Source: Diadema setosum
Taxonomy: Eukaryota; Echinodermata; Echinoidea; Diadematoida; Diadematidae
Direction: 5' to 3'
Length of the DNA: 64,000 nt
Assembly (NCBI RefSeq): GCF_964275005.1
Contig: NC_092704.1
Coordinates: forward strand, 14,109,371 to 14,173,370
The translations under genes were made by a program, and so were the position numbers. This document shows positions 38,444-49,490 of the stretch, one piece after another; the stretch's first letter is position 1; every line of letters starts with the position of its first letter. The notes beneath the pieces were generated by a model. It was not told the origin of the DNA and did not search any database. It saw only the letters and a program-made list of their open reading frames with translations.

Positions 38444-39265
38444 TAGTCCAGTCAAAATACGACAAAAAGTGGGTTAACCCACAACTAATTGCAACAGAAA
38501 CGATTCCACTTGCATTTGACCCGGAAGAGCTATTAAAATAACATATTAAATGTTCCTTAAAATTCGAGTGGTGGATCAGTGTCTACTTTGCATAAATTCA
38601 AAATGGCCGCCACACAACCTATTTATGCCTATATCTCGGGATATATAACCCACAGAAAGTAAATTCCGGTGTCTAAACCTATGTATTTTAGGTCAAGGAA
38701 TACAAATATGTTATCTTTAGCAAATTTCAAGCATCCCTTTATATAGTTTTTGCATATATTTGCATATAATACCATACAAAATGGCCGCCATATTGCCTGT
38801 GTAAGCCCGTATCTTCGTATATCAGTAACGTAGTACACTCAGGAATAAGTCGCTATATGTCTGGACATAAAACCCGCAGAAAATAGATTCTGGTGTCTAA
38901 ACCTTTGTTTTTTTTAGGTCAAGGAATACAATTATGATGTAAGCAGTTACTTTCAAGCTTCCCTTTATACATTTCCTGCATATATTTGCATTTAATTAAA
39001 TGCAAAATGGCCGCCACAATGCCTCTACAGGCTTATATCTCTATCTGTAAAAGGTACCCAGTGATGGTGTCTGTGGTCTTGATTTTACTGCTGAGAATCA
39101 CTGATGTAGAATACGTTCCACTCAGGAATAATTACCTATATTTCACTAAAAATTTGCATATATTTATACATAAATCTATTCAAAGTAAGAGTAGCTTACA
39201 TCCATAAGCTACTCTACAAAAGTTTCATGAGTTTGGACATTATTGTAGATGACGATCTTGTCATA
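38444..39265 (+). repeat. Left terminal inverted repeat arm of the 4.77-kb element
   Basis: About 820 bp that pairs with 41935-43215 in reverse. Internal units begin near 38600, 38780 and 39005, each with AAAATGGCCGCCA followed by text about 'TATATCTCG/TATCTTCG' and GTCAAGGAATACAA. Confidence 0.8.
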
Positions 39266-39740
39266 TCAGGGTACCATGTCACTCACTCACTTTCTGAATA
39301 AAAGACCCAGGGGTCCAGCCCCTCATCTGAGTACTAGGTTTGTTGTAAATTTGACCATGTGTTTTCAAAAGGAGGATCAAAAATCAAAAGTGGCCTCCAA
39401 TAATTTGGTCCCAGCCCAAAGGCGGCCACACCTATATCAGATTTGAGGTGCCTTTGGGCATCCTGTGGCTGGGGGGGGGGGGGGGATGGTTCCCATTTTA
39501 CCAATATTCTACCAGCTTTTTTTTTTTTTGAAGATGAAAGAGTGAAAATTGGTCCCTATTTGCACTAGCCCCAAGGAGGTCACCCCAGCATCTGCCACAA
39601 TAATCTTGAAAGTATGCTAATACACTCACTGATGTATTTACTCAATGCTCTTCTGGTTTTATAAAAGCAGCAACTCTAGATAGAGAGGGGGACATTAGTG
39701 CCCACACATCTAAAAAAAGAAATATGTACATGTATGTATA

Positions 39741-39993
39741 CTGTTGGACTGAAATGCATTACCAGCCTACTTCGTCATTTATATATATTCACACACATAT
39801 ATAGACGAAGTAGGCTGGTAATGCATTTCAGTCCAACAGTGCTATTTATTCAAACCAAATTTTCGACGAATACATTTGTCTTCCTGAAGGTCGACAATGG
39901 CAATTCTGAAGAAAGACGAATGTATCCGTCGAAATTTTGGTCTGACTAAATAGCACTTTTGGACTGAAATGCATTACCACCCTACTTCGTCAT
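39741..39993. repeat. Compound palindrome A-A'-B-B'-A
   Basis: Unit A (39741-39776, 36 bp) is followed after a 27-bp AT-rich loop by its perfect reverse complement (39804-39839). Next come unit B (39840-39882) and its near-perfect inverse (about 39914-39956), then a third, direct copy of A (from 39959 to about 39992). It lies in the interior of the 4.77-kb element. Core words: TGCATTACCAGCCTACTT in A and TTTCGACGAATACATT in B. Confidence 0.9.
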
Positions 39994-40028
39994 CTTTTCT
40001 GTACTGGTACCAACACGCGGACTACAAG

Positions 40029-40030
<2 letters not shown>

Positions 40031-40114
<84 letters not shown>
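40031..40114. repeat. (AT)n-(GA)n microsatellite
   Basis: TA repeats to about 40076, then GA repeats, inside the 4.77-kb element. Another (TA)n lies at 40683-40740. Confidence 0.95.
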
Positions 40115-40119
<5 letters not shown>

Positions 40120-40547
40120 GGAGAGATTATAATGTACTAGTAATATTTCGAAAAGAAGATAAAACTGCGAAACTTAAAACTATGCAGTCTCCAAGATATT
40201 CATCTTTGTACTTTTTACCTAGCTCTGTTATAGCTGGTTCTACTTTGTGTGTGTGTGTGTGTGAGAGAGATTTTTTTTTTTTATGATAGATTCCTTAATT
40301 TGGGGGTTTTGGGACCTTTTGGACATGGTGTCTATTTAAACAACTTGATACGAGTAGTCTGTCATCCTTGGAATGCTACTTGCCTAGTTTGTTGAAAATC
40401 TGTCAATACATGGGGTCTTAAAAGAGAATCTGAAAATGGTTTTTGAAAATGCATGCATGACTGTCGGTGGACGCCAGAAGATAAATGATGGCTATTTGCA
40501 ATATTAGCTTGAACCTTTGCTTTGCCTTTTTGCTGTCTTGAACCTAT

Positions 40548-40668
40548 GGCTAAGATGAATTCAAAATCTAATGAATCAAAGTCATTGGATTTCAAGAAAA
40601 CTTTCTTCCGTTTCAAGTACGGATTCATTTTCATTTTCTGGCTTGCGATAATACAGATACTTACAAAG
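40548..40668 (+). CDS. Candidate first exon with signal-anchor (unidentified)
   Basis: An open frame starts at ATG 40548 (MAKMNSKSNESKSLDFKK), passes a Lys-rich N-terminus into a hydrophobic segment (YGFIFIFWLAIIQILTK) and reaches a good donor CAAAG|GTATGTA at 40668. The layout would suit a type II membrane protein such as a Golgi enzyme, but I do not recognise it. A possible next exon starts after GTGTGCAG at about 41056 and soon meets a stop. It lies wholly within the 4.77-kb element, so it could be a captured host exon or chance. Confidence 0.25.
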
Positions 40669-40683
40669 GTATGTAATAATATA

Positions 40684-40726
<43 letters not shown>

Positions 40727-41934
40727 TATATATATATAAATATAGATCAATGATAAAAGTGTAAAACATGTAAACTCGCTTACACTCAAAGTGTTCTATG
40801 CCTTTACCATAAACTCTGGACTAGGATAGTGTCAAATTGCAGTTGATTAATTTACATTTCATACTGACAAAAAGAAAAGTGGTAAGTCTCACATTTGTTG
40901 TAACTGTGTTGATGTCTTTCAAGAATGCTATTTATTCCTAGTCACCAATTAGAACAGCATCATCTGACTCCGCAAATATTTTAGAAATATAACATTACAA
41001 TTTTGTGTCTGATCTATAATGGCCCGCATCTGCCACTGATATGGGTTGTGTGCAGTCAAATCTGTTTGCCCTGCAACTATACACTACCAGCAACTATACA
41101 TTACCAGTTGCTAACAGCCTGTCTTACAGGTGCATCAGACTTCCTTCAGGAGTTCCTTAATAGCCGCAGCTTTGTCTGTAGTGATCAGAACATATTTTTG
41201 ACTAAAAATCTTCCTCAAATCGTCCCAATTCCAATGATTGTATAATTTCCCTTCTACTGTTTAACTCGGAGAAAAGCTGCTGCTGAAGTGGAGGGAAGGG
41301 ACCTTTTGGAAGTGTTAGGAACAGAAAATGATGTTATGTATTTTGTTTTTTATCTGACTTCTGACTGCTTTTTCGCCTGCAAAATTGAATTCAGCCTTCA
41401 TGCTGCTCGCATTTCCAAAAAAAAAAAAATTGTGTGTTGATGAAAATGTTATTAGTGCGAAGCCTGAATGCAATAGGAAACATTTAAATAAAGGTGCAGA
41501 TACAGCACTAAAAATGGTAACACTTATCTGAATTTATAAGCATTTTATGAGCTTGAAGCCAATGGGAAGGATGCTGTTTGTATTGATCGACTGATGAATC
41601 CAGAGTACTAGGAATAGACATGTTAAGGCATTTCCTTTTTCTTTTCTTTCTTTTTTTTTTGTTTTTGGCTGTTTTCTGTAAGTCATTGGGTAAAACCGCG
41701 CAAAAATATGACAAAATCCACTTCCATACAACTTATCACGGTCATATGTTGCTCATTGATAAACATGCCTTTGCCAAAAGTTTTGCAACAAAAGACACAA
41801 GTATCGACTAAACATGGATGCAAATCATCGCAGGTAAGGAAAAAGATGTTTGAAAAAAATCTGCTGAATGATTTAAGACCAATTTTTGTGTGGTTACACC
41901 TTAAGCACACTTTGAAAGCTATATGAGATAATAT

Positions 41935-43215
41935 GACAAGAACATCCTCTAAACTAATGTCCAAACTCATGAAACTTTGTAGAGTAGCTTATGGATAATC
42001 ATGATCTTGATGACTCCCCCCCCCCCAAAAAAAAAAAAAAGAAAGAAAAGTATTGCAATGTAGACACAAGTATAAGCAGTAAACATGAGGGCAAATTACA
42101 CGATATAATACATTAAATATCGTGCAATCATAAAAATCTTTTTAACGATTCCTACTACATAATTTGAGACTTTGCTGTTGTGTACCTATTGAGCACACTT
42201 TGGAAGCTAAGTTGAGATTACAGTTAAATAAAGATATGTTCTATTCGATGCTCCTTACAGTTGTTTTCTGTTCTGAGGTTTTATCTAAAGAAGTTTAGAG
42301 TGAGTTTAATGTAATACAATACTTTTAATCAATGCAAGAGTATAAAACTGGATGTAAGGATAATCATTAAGGTTGTGAATGGAATTCTAACAATTTTGCC
42401 CTTAAAATTTTGGATGTAGAAATTACAGTAGAATTAACGTTCTGTAGCTCGTATTCGTATATCTGAAATTATATTCACAATAAAAATTTAAATGGATTTA
42501 TGCATAAATATAGCTATGCAAATTTTTAGTGAAATATAGGTATTATTCCTGAGTGGAACGTATTCTACATCAGTGATTCTCAGCAGTAAAATTAAGACCA
42601 CAGACACCATCACTGGGTACCTTTTATAGATAGAGATATAAGCCTGTAGAGGCATTATGGCGTCCAATTTGCATTTAATCAATGCAAATATATGCAGACA
42701 ATGTATAAAGGGAAGCTTGAAAGTTACTGCTTATATCATAATTGTATTTCCTGACCTAAAAAACATAGGTTTAGACACCAGAATCTATTTTCTGCGGGTT
42801 TTATGTCCAGATATATAGCGACTTATTCCTGAGTGTGCTACATTAATGATATACAAAGATACGGGCTTGCACAGGCAATATGGCGGCCATTTTGTATGTA
42901 ATTATATGCAAATATATGCAAAACTATATAAAGGGATGCTTGAAAGTTGCTAAAGATAACATATTTGTATTCCTTGACCTAACATACATAGGTTTAGACA
43001 CCGGTATTTACTTTCTGTGGGTTATATATCCCGAGATATAGGCATAAATAGGTTGTATGGCGGCCATTTTGAATTTATGCAATTAGACACTGATCCACCA
43101 CTCGAATTTTAGGGAACTTTTAATATGTCATTTTGATAGCTCCTCCGGGTCAAATGCAAGTGGAATCGTTTCTGTTGCAATTAGTTGTGGGTCATTTCAT
43201 ATTTTGACTGGACTA
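41935..43215 (-). repeat. Right terminal inverted repeat arm of the 4.77-kb element
   Basis: Inverted copy of the left arm, with about 480 bp of extra sequence at 42000-42480. The extra part looks like an imperfect second copy of 41796-41936 (shared ACACAAGTAT, GAGCACACTTTG-type segments), so it probably arose by local duplication. Confidence 0.75.
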
Positions 43216-43218
43216 TAA

Positions 43219-43560
43219 TGTTGCTGCCAGTAATTGCCAGCAGTTGCGCCGATGCGCCGCCCCATTAATTTCCAAAGTGAAAGATATAGCTACAAACCCC
43301 AGTTTTGGGACTGTAGAATGTCAACATTTTCAAGCTTGCTCGCTTCGCTCGCTTGCATTGAATCGCTAGGCCATTCTCCTGATGTTGCTGCCAATAATTG
43401 CCAGCAGTTGCGCCCGATGCGCCCCCATTTATTTCCAAAGCGAAATATATAGCTGCAATTAAAACTCCAGTTTTGGAACTTTAGAATATCAAAATTTTCA
43501 AGCTCGCTCGCTTCGCTCGCTCGCATTTTATTGTTATGCCATTCACCTTATGTTGCTGAC
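43219..43560 (+). repeat. ~160-bp satellite array, right block
   Basis: Two to three further monomers in the same orientation and register as 37441-38443. They resume at the exact base where the left block was cut by the 4.77-kb element, so both blocks were one array. Confidence 0.88.
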
Positions 43561-43809
43561 AGTATATAATTTGTCGATCGTTTCACACCGTCATTCCATA
43601 ATCCATGTAAGGAAAACTTACAATGTTCCTCAAAGACTGTGTTGTTGAAAACTTACAATGTTCCTCAAAGACTGTGTTGTTGAATGTATCACATTCCGTA
43701 ATGTATTGTAGTCCCATTATTGCTCACGCACACTCGCACTTGTAAGCATACAGACGGTCTAAAATTACTTTATGGTGCCCCCCATGTTTAGACCCACCGT
43801 ACGCCACTT

Positions 43810-43810
<1 letters not shown>

Positions 43811-43850
<40 letters not shown>

Positions 43851-43911
43851 ATGTATATGTATATATATATATGTATATATATGTATATATATATATATGT
43901 ATATATATATG

Positions 43912-43943
<32 letters not shown>

Positions 43944-44062
43944 TAATAGATGTGTGTGCGTGTGTGTGTGTGTGTGTGTATGTGTATATTGTGTAACATA
44001 TGCATGGTCTAATCTTGAGCCCCCTCCAATGTTTGCCCCCCCCCCCCCCCCCCCCCCCCCCA
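43811..44062. repeat. (TA)n/(TATG)n, (TG)n and C27 tracts
   Basis: TA with interspersed TG to about 43945, (TG)n at 43949-43990, then 27 C at 44036-44062. The Tyr/Ile-rich open frames here are repeat products. A T tract follows at 44122-44146. Confidence 0.95.
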
Positions 44063-44146
44063 ATCCAAAACTGCTTCCGGCGCGCCTGCTCCCAAAATAA
44101 ATGTGAATATGTCTCAGCGCCTTTTTTTTTTTTTTTTTTTTTTTTT

Positions 44147-46080
44147 GCAGAAAGAACATAGATCATCAGAAACAAACCCAAATCTCAACAGATTAACTTT
44201 TGTAATAAAGTGCACCATGAAGAATTTTAACTGAAATTCCCTAAGCTTTGGGATAAGAGTTGTGACTCTGGGTCGGAGAAAAATATCTTGGGTTACTTTT
44301 GGGGAGAAGGCGAAATTACTCCATCACCACACACATCATCCATGCAGACACACACATACGCACACACATGTAATATATATATACATCATTTATATTATAA
44401 TATCCACTACGGTTATTGTTACCCTATCAACGTATGTCATAATGTAATTCCGTTACATATTACTGTATTACCACACAACAAGAAGTTTTCAGAATACACG
44501 TTGAAACACCCATGCCATCAAGAACAATAACAAAGCATGCATAGTACGGATGTTCAATGAGAAATATTTAGTTTAATTATTAAATACGTTTCAATGCTTC
44601 TACAACTTTTGGCATCTTTTGAAAAAAAAAAAAAAAAACTTTGCAGAATAATCTTAAATACACAAAATAATAACTTACGATTTTAACCGAAAATGCACGC
44701 TATAAAAGTAAGATATTGCACCGGAACTAAGGAAACATCTGTAATTATGGAACTATAAACACATCCAGATAAATCGGAAAGAAAGTAATATTCTTCGGAA
44801 AGAACAATAATATTCTTCAATAGATCTAACAACAAAGTGCCTCAACAATATTATTTAAAAAAAATCATAACAATTTTCTACATTAATTTTGTTATGTACA
44901 TCAGCATACATCTTCAACTCTTTGTCCATAGCTATTATGCACTTTATACCTGTTTATATATTATCTAGATTCTTGGAATATATTAGCTTTCGATAATTAT
45001 ATTAGGATGAAAACACTGCAACAGAACTCGAAGAGGTAAGACAAGTTGCCGTATAATCCTGCACTAATCTGTAATACCAGTAAAATACTCTATTGGAAAC
45101 GCTGCAAGCAGTGTCAGTTACGCGCGAAGATGATAAAATGCAGATATCCATATAAATTTCATATACATACAAGTGGCATATATAGCCTTTGTTATATTCA
45201 TAGCAAGTTAAGGTACTTCAAAGTGCAGAGTGTGATTTACATCTACACAAGAAATAGAATTAAAGCTACACTATATTGACCAAACACTATATATAATACA
45301 ATACTAACGGTATATTGCATGATGCAAATATATGGTCTCATGCTTCGATGTAATTCTTATATCATAATTATATTGCAAAACACCTAACAAACGTAGCAGA
45401 AGAAAGACAAGATAATATCACGATTGCTCTGAACGACTAACAAATGCACACTATATGACAGGTTTGATAATTGCAAATATTTTCGAGTGTTCCATTTATG
45501 TTATGATGAAAAAAGGTTAAAAATTGTCAAGAATTACTTAAACAGCCCTTTACTATTTTCATCAATAAATTGCAACTTTTCTGAATCATAGATTCCAAAA
45601 ATCCTTCCTTTGAAAATTCATAAATCTACGTATTTAGTTCTCGCCATTTTTGTTTATACAAAACATGTACTATTACACCTCAAGACCCGTATTCAGGAGA
45701 TTTAGTCAGACACAGCGCTAATATTGCACAACTACCACAACACATTTCTGCGTGGTGATTAACACTCATTCACTTCCTTGCAAACCACAATTCAACTTGA
45801 TGGCACATGGAGACTTTTAACAGTCTTCACTTTGACGTTAAAAAGTGCCCATTATTACACTGAAGTAAATCTCTCTAAACACGTGATGTTTCTTGTATAT
45901 TCCTTCCGGCTATATTCTTTGAAGCAGATGGGTTAGTACTGATTCTTAGCTCTTTTTCCTATAATTGGGAACTAATTATCAAATGGCATAATGTTTTATT
46001 GAGTAATACGTTTCCAATCTAATCAAAGTACTTCCATCTTTTATCACTGTTTTCCGAGTTCCTTCGATCTAATCATGAAC
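44147..46080. other. AT-rich region, no gene seen
   Basis: No frame with splice support, no clear repeat except short TA runs. Nothing further recognised. Confidence 0.5.
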
Positions 46081-46410
46081 CTATGAATCACAGCGTTGTT
46101 TCGGGAGAGTACATACGGTGCAAAACAGGAAAGCAAACAGCCATCCAACTACAAGTATAACAAGCTGTATAAGAAGAAAGAAATCCAGGCTGGAAATCAA
46201 ACTTACGCTATCATCATTATTGGAGGATATACCTATGTCGTGAAGAGCGATGGAGCGAGATTCGTTCATCTCATAAAGTATAACAAACAATTTTATGACA
46301 GCAGAAGGCATTTTGAAGCCAATAGGTTCATCAACATTCAAATCTATGCAGTGTATAGCGCGGCAATGAAATCGGTTACTAATGCATTTTAACATACTTT
46401 TATTCGACAC
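46081..46410 (-). other. Unassigned ORF with hydrophobic segment
   Basis: The frame is open for 109 codons and has a hydrophobic run (FFLLIQLVILVVGWLFAFLF). No splice sites, homology or composition clearly favours coding, and the plus strand is open over the same bases. I list it only because both frames are open in otherwise stop-rich DNA. Confidence 0.12.
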
Positions 46411-46750
46411 GCATTTCAGGCATCATATCCGCTTTATGAAGGCTGAAGGAAATGCCACCATCTATACAACTTTCTATCAGGTCATACAAAGTCACATGCA
46501 ATACTTGAATTTGAATTCTAAAATAGAAAAAGCTATGAAAACTCGCGTGTATGTGTGTGTGTGTGGGGGGGGGGGGATAACCCTCAATATCCCCCCCCCC
46601 CCCCGCTCTCGTTCCACCTCAATAAGCTTTAATATACAGTGAAAAGACGCACACGCGGAAGTATACCACGATTAACCCATTCACATTGTCAAAAAATGTT
46701 TGTCAATTTTTCTTTGATAGATAATTTTCTCAATATTGCCACAAAATTAG

Positions 46751-47390
46751 TGTGCACCAGATCATTGCAGGTCGCTTATTTTCAGCCCTAATAATGCAAA
46801 AACTCCCTCATGTGGAAGGGGGACACCCCCATCACCCACTCCGCCCCTTGAGGCCCCAACTCAGACTTAGTACACAGTGACGACGCAGAGGTGACTAAAT
46901 AATTTGTGTACTTAAATAAGTAAATAATTTGTGTACCTATCCGTTCAGATCTTCCTAGAATTTTTTTTTTTTTTTTTTTACTCTTAGTTGGGAATTCTTT
47001 AAAAAGATACCCCAAAGGAACGCACCAAATCGTTGCATTTCGGCTCTATAAAATGCACAAAAGCTCTCTCGTTATACCCCCCCCCCCCATCTCCCACACC
47101 CCATCCCTTTTGTTCATCTCCACAGACTTGATACACGGTAAATACGCAAGTCTACGCAAAAGAGGGGAGAGAGTTTTAACTTTTTGACTGAACATTTCTA
47201 AATGTATTCCACCATGCAAAGAGCACTTGAAGAATGTGCACCAGATCGTTGAATTTCAATTCTAAATACTAGTACGCAAAGCTCATTCGGGATATATACT
47301 CCCACACCCACCCACCCCATCGGTAGAGGCTCCACAAACTTAGTTCACTATGAAGATGCAGACTATGCAAAAGAGGGGATAGGCCTATCA
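46751..47390. repeat. Divergent ~230-bp tandem repeat, three units
   Basis: Units begin near 46755, 47018 and 47229 with GTGCACCAGATCATTGCAG-like text, then a C-rich part, a CTCC(A)CA-ACTTAGT motif and ATGCAAAAGAGGGGA. The units differ by many bases, so the array is old. Confidence 0.6.
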
Positions 47391-48014
47391 TTGAATGTTT
47401 TCGTTTCATTTTGTATGACCTGGTAGAACTGCCTCTCACTCGGGTGAACGTATCAGTTCAAGTCATCATACCATGCAGAATCATCATAGGATCTACAACA
47501 ATAAATTCCGGAACCTGCTCTGTCTTCAATCCTCCAAATCACTGGAATGATCTTTCCGATGTCTCTGCGTACAGGTTAATCCCTGATTGCATACCTGGAA
47601 TGGAAAAACACGATACCGCATACTGAATGATTTAAAATGGAATGTATTTCAATTCAGAGCATTGCTCAGATGGAGTAAAAACGGATAGATAAAAACACGA
47701 ATGACTGAATTAAATGTAAAGATATACATCCATGTGTTTACGATGATCATCTAAGATGAGTACACAATGCACTTTGTATTTAACTTAAGGACACAAAACT
47801 CTAACTATCTAAGTGTCACAAAATATAATGTACACATAAGTACTTATGTACATGTATCAAGGCTGTATGCATGGTTGTTTTAATGTGTATGTACACAGGT
47901 GGACCAGAATAATGGAGAACATTCTATATGATATAGATATAGTACATACAGGCTGACCAGATCAGTGGAGAATTTTCTATATGGTATAAAATGTAGCTAC
48001 AGTACATGTATGCA

Positions 48015-48964
48015 TGTGACAGGAAATACATTATAGCTCACTCAATTTTAGAATGATTTAACCCATTCTAGAAAATTCTAGGAAGTGCTTACATACTTGG
48101 CTGAGTGAGGCACTGTCCCTGTAACCCAATGTGATTGGTAGTTAATTTTGGCAATGATGTTATGCACATAGTTAGACAGTGAGTCATCCAGGATTCCTGG
48201 AATTTGGACTTGCTAGTATGTTCAGGTATGTGGCCCCAGGTTGGAGAAAATTACAGAATGTACTAGAAAGGGGTGAATGGATAGTATATAAGCTGGAGAA
48301 ATTCTGCAGTAGGCAGAGTACCCAACACCTCTGCTCTGAGAGTTGCGTCACTTCTGGCTCTGAAGCGACTTGTTATAGTCAGTCCTGTGTTACCTGCTGA
48401 CCTGCTATACAAACTGTGTTTGTGGAGATAAGGCCTGGGAGACATTTTGCCTGCAGAGAATTAATTTGCCTACGTTGGAGATAGACTCCATATTTTAGTG
48501 TCAACAGACATTATTACGGCAAAGCTGTGACGGGCTGGATTCCTTGCTGGACGTTTTTAAGTGAATCATTATTCAACGCATCAACTGGACGTGGTCGTCA
48601 TAACGTTTGGATTCTACACGTTTTCGCCGTGGACATCTATCGCGGATTTTACCCCGGATTTACACTGTGGATTAATGCAACCTGTGCCTCTGGAGTTACG
48701 TCGGGAGGAATCATTCATCGGCACTTCAAGGATTATTCATTTGTGCATCGAACATCGCATTTGGACCTTTTCAATTAAAGGATTACCTGATTCAGATACG
48801 TGTAAGTGATTCCACTACTGATTTATGATTGTTTCTATTGATCATTACTGATGTGAAAACCGATTACGAGTCTGTACCCACAATATCACTGTTAATAAAC
48901 CGCCTGAACATAAGTTGATTGTTTCTTTTGTGCGATCATTCTCAGAGTGATTTTGGTCGTAACA
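48015..48964 (+). mobile_element. Probable solo LTR, ~950 bp
   Basis: Starts TGTGACAGG and ends GGTCGTAACA (TG...CA with similar terminal words). It contains a TATA box (GGATAGTATATAAGC, about 48277) and a poly(A) signal (GTTAATAAACC, about 48892) followed by a TTGTTTCTTTTGTG tract. That is the U3-R-U5 order of an LTR. No internal domain follows, and no target duplication is visible. The open frames within it are not recognisable proteins. Confidence 0.5.
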
Positions 48965-49037
48965 TAAGATACATTAATGTTTCTTAGTTTACATAATGAT
49001 TACTGTAATGCAGGATACAAGGACTGTCTTCATTCCA

Positions 49038-49262
49038 AGGGACGGATTCAGGATTTCCGTAAAGGGGGGGGGGGGGGGGGGAGCGCAGAGCATTTCTGGT
49101 GGCACATCCAAGTTTCATCAGCAGACAACATCTTTAAAAAAGAACAGAAAATTAAAGGGGGCGCCCCTTTCATTTTATTCCTTTTACATAAGATATAAGT
49201 AAACAACATTTAAGGGGGAGGGGGTCCTAGCTGTGCGCCCCCTCCTAGATCCGTCACTGATT
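49038..49262. mobile_element. ~225-bp hAT-like MITE (tentative)
   Basis: GGGACGGATTCAGGA on the left and CTAGATCCGTCACTG on the right form a degenerate inverted pair with adjacent G/C tracts. This is the layout of CAGTGGCGGATCTAGG-type MITEs. It sits about 160 bp beyond the formiminotransferase stop. Confidence 0.4.
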
Positions 49263-49424
49263 CACATCCAAAAATTAATTCAGATAACGATGTTATGCTG
49301 CACTAAGGTAATACAGTCCAAGCGGTCACTACGAATAATTTTATTTGCATTCGCGCGAGCACATTAAGATTCAAATAATTAAATAAGCTACCATTGATGA
49401 TTGAAGCTATAAAAACGTATCTAC

Positions 49425-49490
49425 TTACTCCAGGATTCGTGTCTTGGGATCGAAGCGTCGCATCTTGTCGAGTCCCAGACACTCGATTAC
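49425..49490 (-). CDS. Formiminotransferase terminal exon (VIECLGLDKM...RILE stop)
   Basis: Acceptor AATTCAG|GTAATC. It reads VIECLGLDKMRRFDPKTRIL, then E and TAA, matching FTCD [23 protein letters not shown] at the end of the formiminotransferase domain. The stop lies directly at the domain border. GAGTAAG also resembles a donor, but a junction there would have to use a non-GT site. Confidence 0.88.
   Translation of the reverse strand, partial: VIECLGLDKMRRFDPKTRILE

Larger units (their letters stand above)
38444..43215. mobile_element. 4.77-kb long-TIR (foldback-like) transposable element
   Basis: The ends are inverted copies: TAGTCCAGTCAAAATA at 38444 and its reverse complement ending at 43215. 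The arms run from 38444 to about 39265 and from about 41935 to 43215, roughly nine bases in ten matching by eye; the right arm has about 480 extra bases at 42000-42480. Each arm is built of three imperfect repeats of about 200 bp marked AAAATGGCCGCCA. The element splits a satellite monomer and is flanked by TAA at 38441-38443 and 43216-43218, while intact monomers have a single TAA, so TAA is the 3-bp target duplication. TWA duplications are typical of PIF/Harbinger elements; no transposase was found. Confidence 0.85.

Noticed and set aside
37185..38541. Overlapping frames with repeated ARSLRSLAFNRYA-type text
   Set aside because: The text repeats with the satellite period and appears at 59-60 kb on the other strand too; it is a satellite and not a protein family.
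43724..44181. Several 70-138 codon Tyr/Ile-rich frames
   Set aside because: They are products of TA/TATG and TG dinucleotide repeats and C/T homopolymers, open on both strands for trivial reasons.
48179..48809. Two Cys- and aromatic-containing frames
   Set aside because: They have no recognisable domain and lie in DNA with LTR-type signals; they overlap each other in different frames.
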